Shown: positions 63,993 to 64,000 of the stretch, in pieces | Layout: each line of letters begins with the position of its first letter | How positions within the stretch are numbered: position 1 is the first letter of the stretch | NCBI GenBank assembly: GCA_040216735.1 | Contig: JAVJOO010000004.1 | Location: forward strand, 309,396-373,395 | Origin: Alphaproteobacteria bacterium | Lineage (GTDB): Bacteria; Pseudomonadota; Alphaproteobacteria; SHVP01 | Reading direction: 5' to 3' | DNA length: 64,000 bases | Position numbers and translations under genes: made by a program | The notes under the pieces: generated by a model | Seen by the model: only the letters and a program-made list of their open reading frames with translations | What the model was told of the DNA's origin: nothing | The model's database searches: none

Positions 63993-64000
63993 GTCGCCTG

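Overview
The window is a GC-rich, gene-dense stretch of an alphaproteobacterial chromosome, most likely of the Rhodospirillales type. That placement is an inference from three things: the flagellar accessory genes (FliX, MotE, a DUF6468-type gene beside fliM, a stand-alone FlhB-C domain protein), a recA promoter with a GAAC-N7-GTAC LexA box of the alphaproteobacterial kind, and the gene sets ppx/rlmE, yfgM-like/bamB/der and purF/SDR. No rRNA, CRISPR array, insertion sequence or prophage was seen. One tRNA, tRNA-Gln(CUG), is present.

Layout. About 1-23.5 kb is a flagellar block in several divergent operons. On the minus strand are flgI-flgJ-flgN-like and flgF-flgG-flgA-flgH, each preceded by a good sigma-54 (-24/-12) promoter. 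On the plus strand are fliX and fliL-fliM-DUF6468-motE, followed by a 1173-residue AMIN-like/TPR protein. fhlB-like, a small helical gene, fliO and fliP run on the minus strand, and flgB-flgC-fliE-fliQ-fliR-flhB on the plus strand. Three non-structural genes sit inside the block: a DksA-family regulator with a long histone-H1-like lysine/alanine tail, and a FecR-domain protein paired with a CHASE2-PAS histidine-kinase-like protein whose H-box histidine is replaced by glutamate.

About 23.7-35.3 kb holds housekeeping and respiratory genes: an FAD monooxygenase, recA, alaS, a cyclic-nucleotide-type K+ channel, isocitrate dehydrogenase, a LOG-family phosphoribohydrolase, cytochrome c', a diheme cytochrome c and a LysM protein. 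About 35.3-51.2 kb is a transport and catabolism region: an Atm1-type ABC exporter, a padR-MFP-RND efflux operon divergent from an ABC drug-type exporter, an alpha/beta hydrolase, a Rieske oxygenase, an MBL-fold hydrolase, a potFGHI-type polyamine transporter and a YjbR-type gene. About 51.2-64 kb is core metabolism and RNA modification: tRNA-Gln, ppx/gppA, rlmE, guaB, rsmB, guaA, a conserved small gene, a yfgM-like TPR protein, bamB, der, an SDR enzyme and purF.

The most interesting points are: (1) perfect or near-perfect intrinsic terminator hairpins directly in the leaders of both guaB and guaA, each with a possible competing antiterminator, suggesting attenuation of GMP synthesis; (2) the FecR/CHASE2 pair with a Gly-Asn repeat tail and a kinase lacking its phospho-acceptor; (3) the H1-tail/DksA fusion with only one of the four zinc-finger cysteines; (4) sigma-54 promoters on only part of the flagellar regulon; (5) an A+T-rich dyad lying over the promoter between padR and the ABC exporter. 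All functions are read from sequence pattern recognition; no database search was run.
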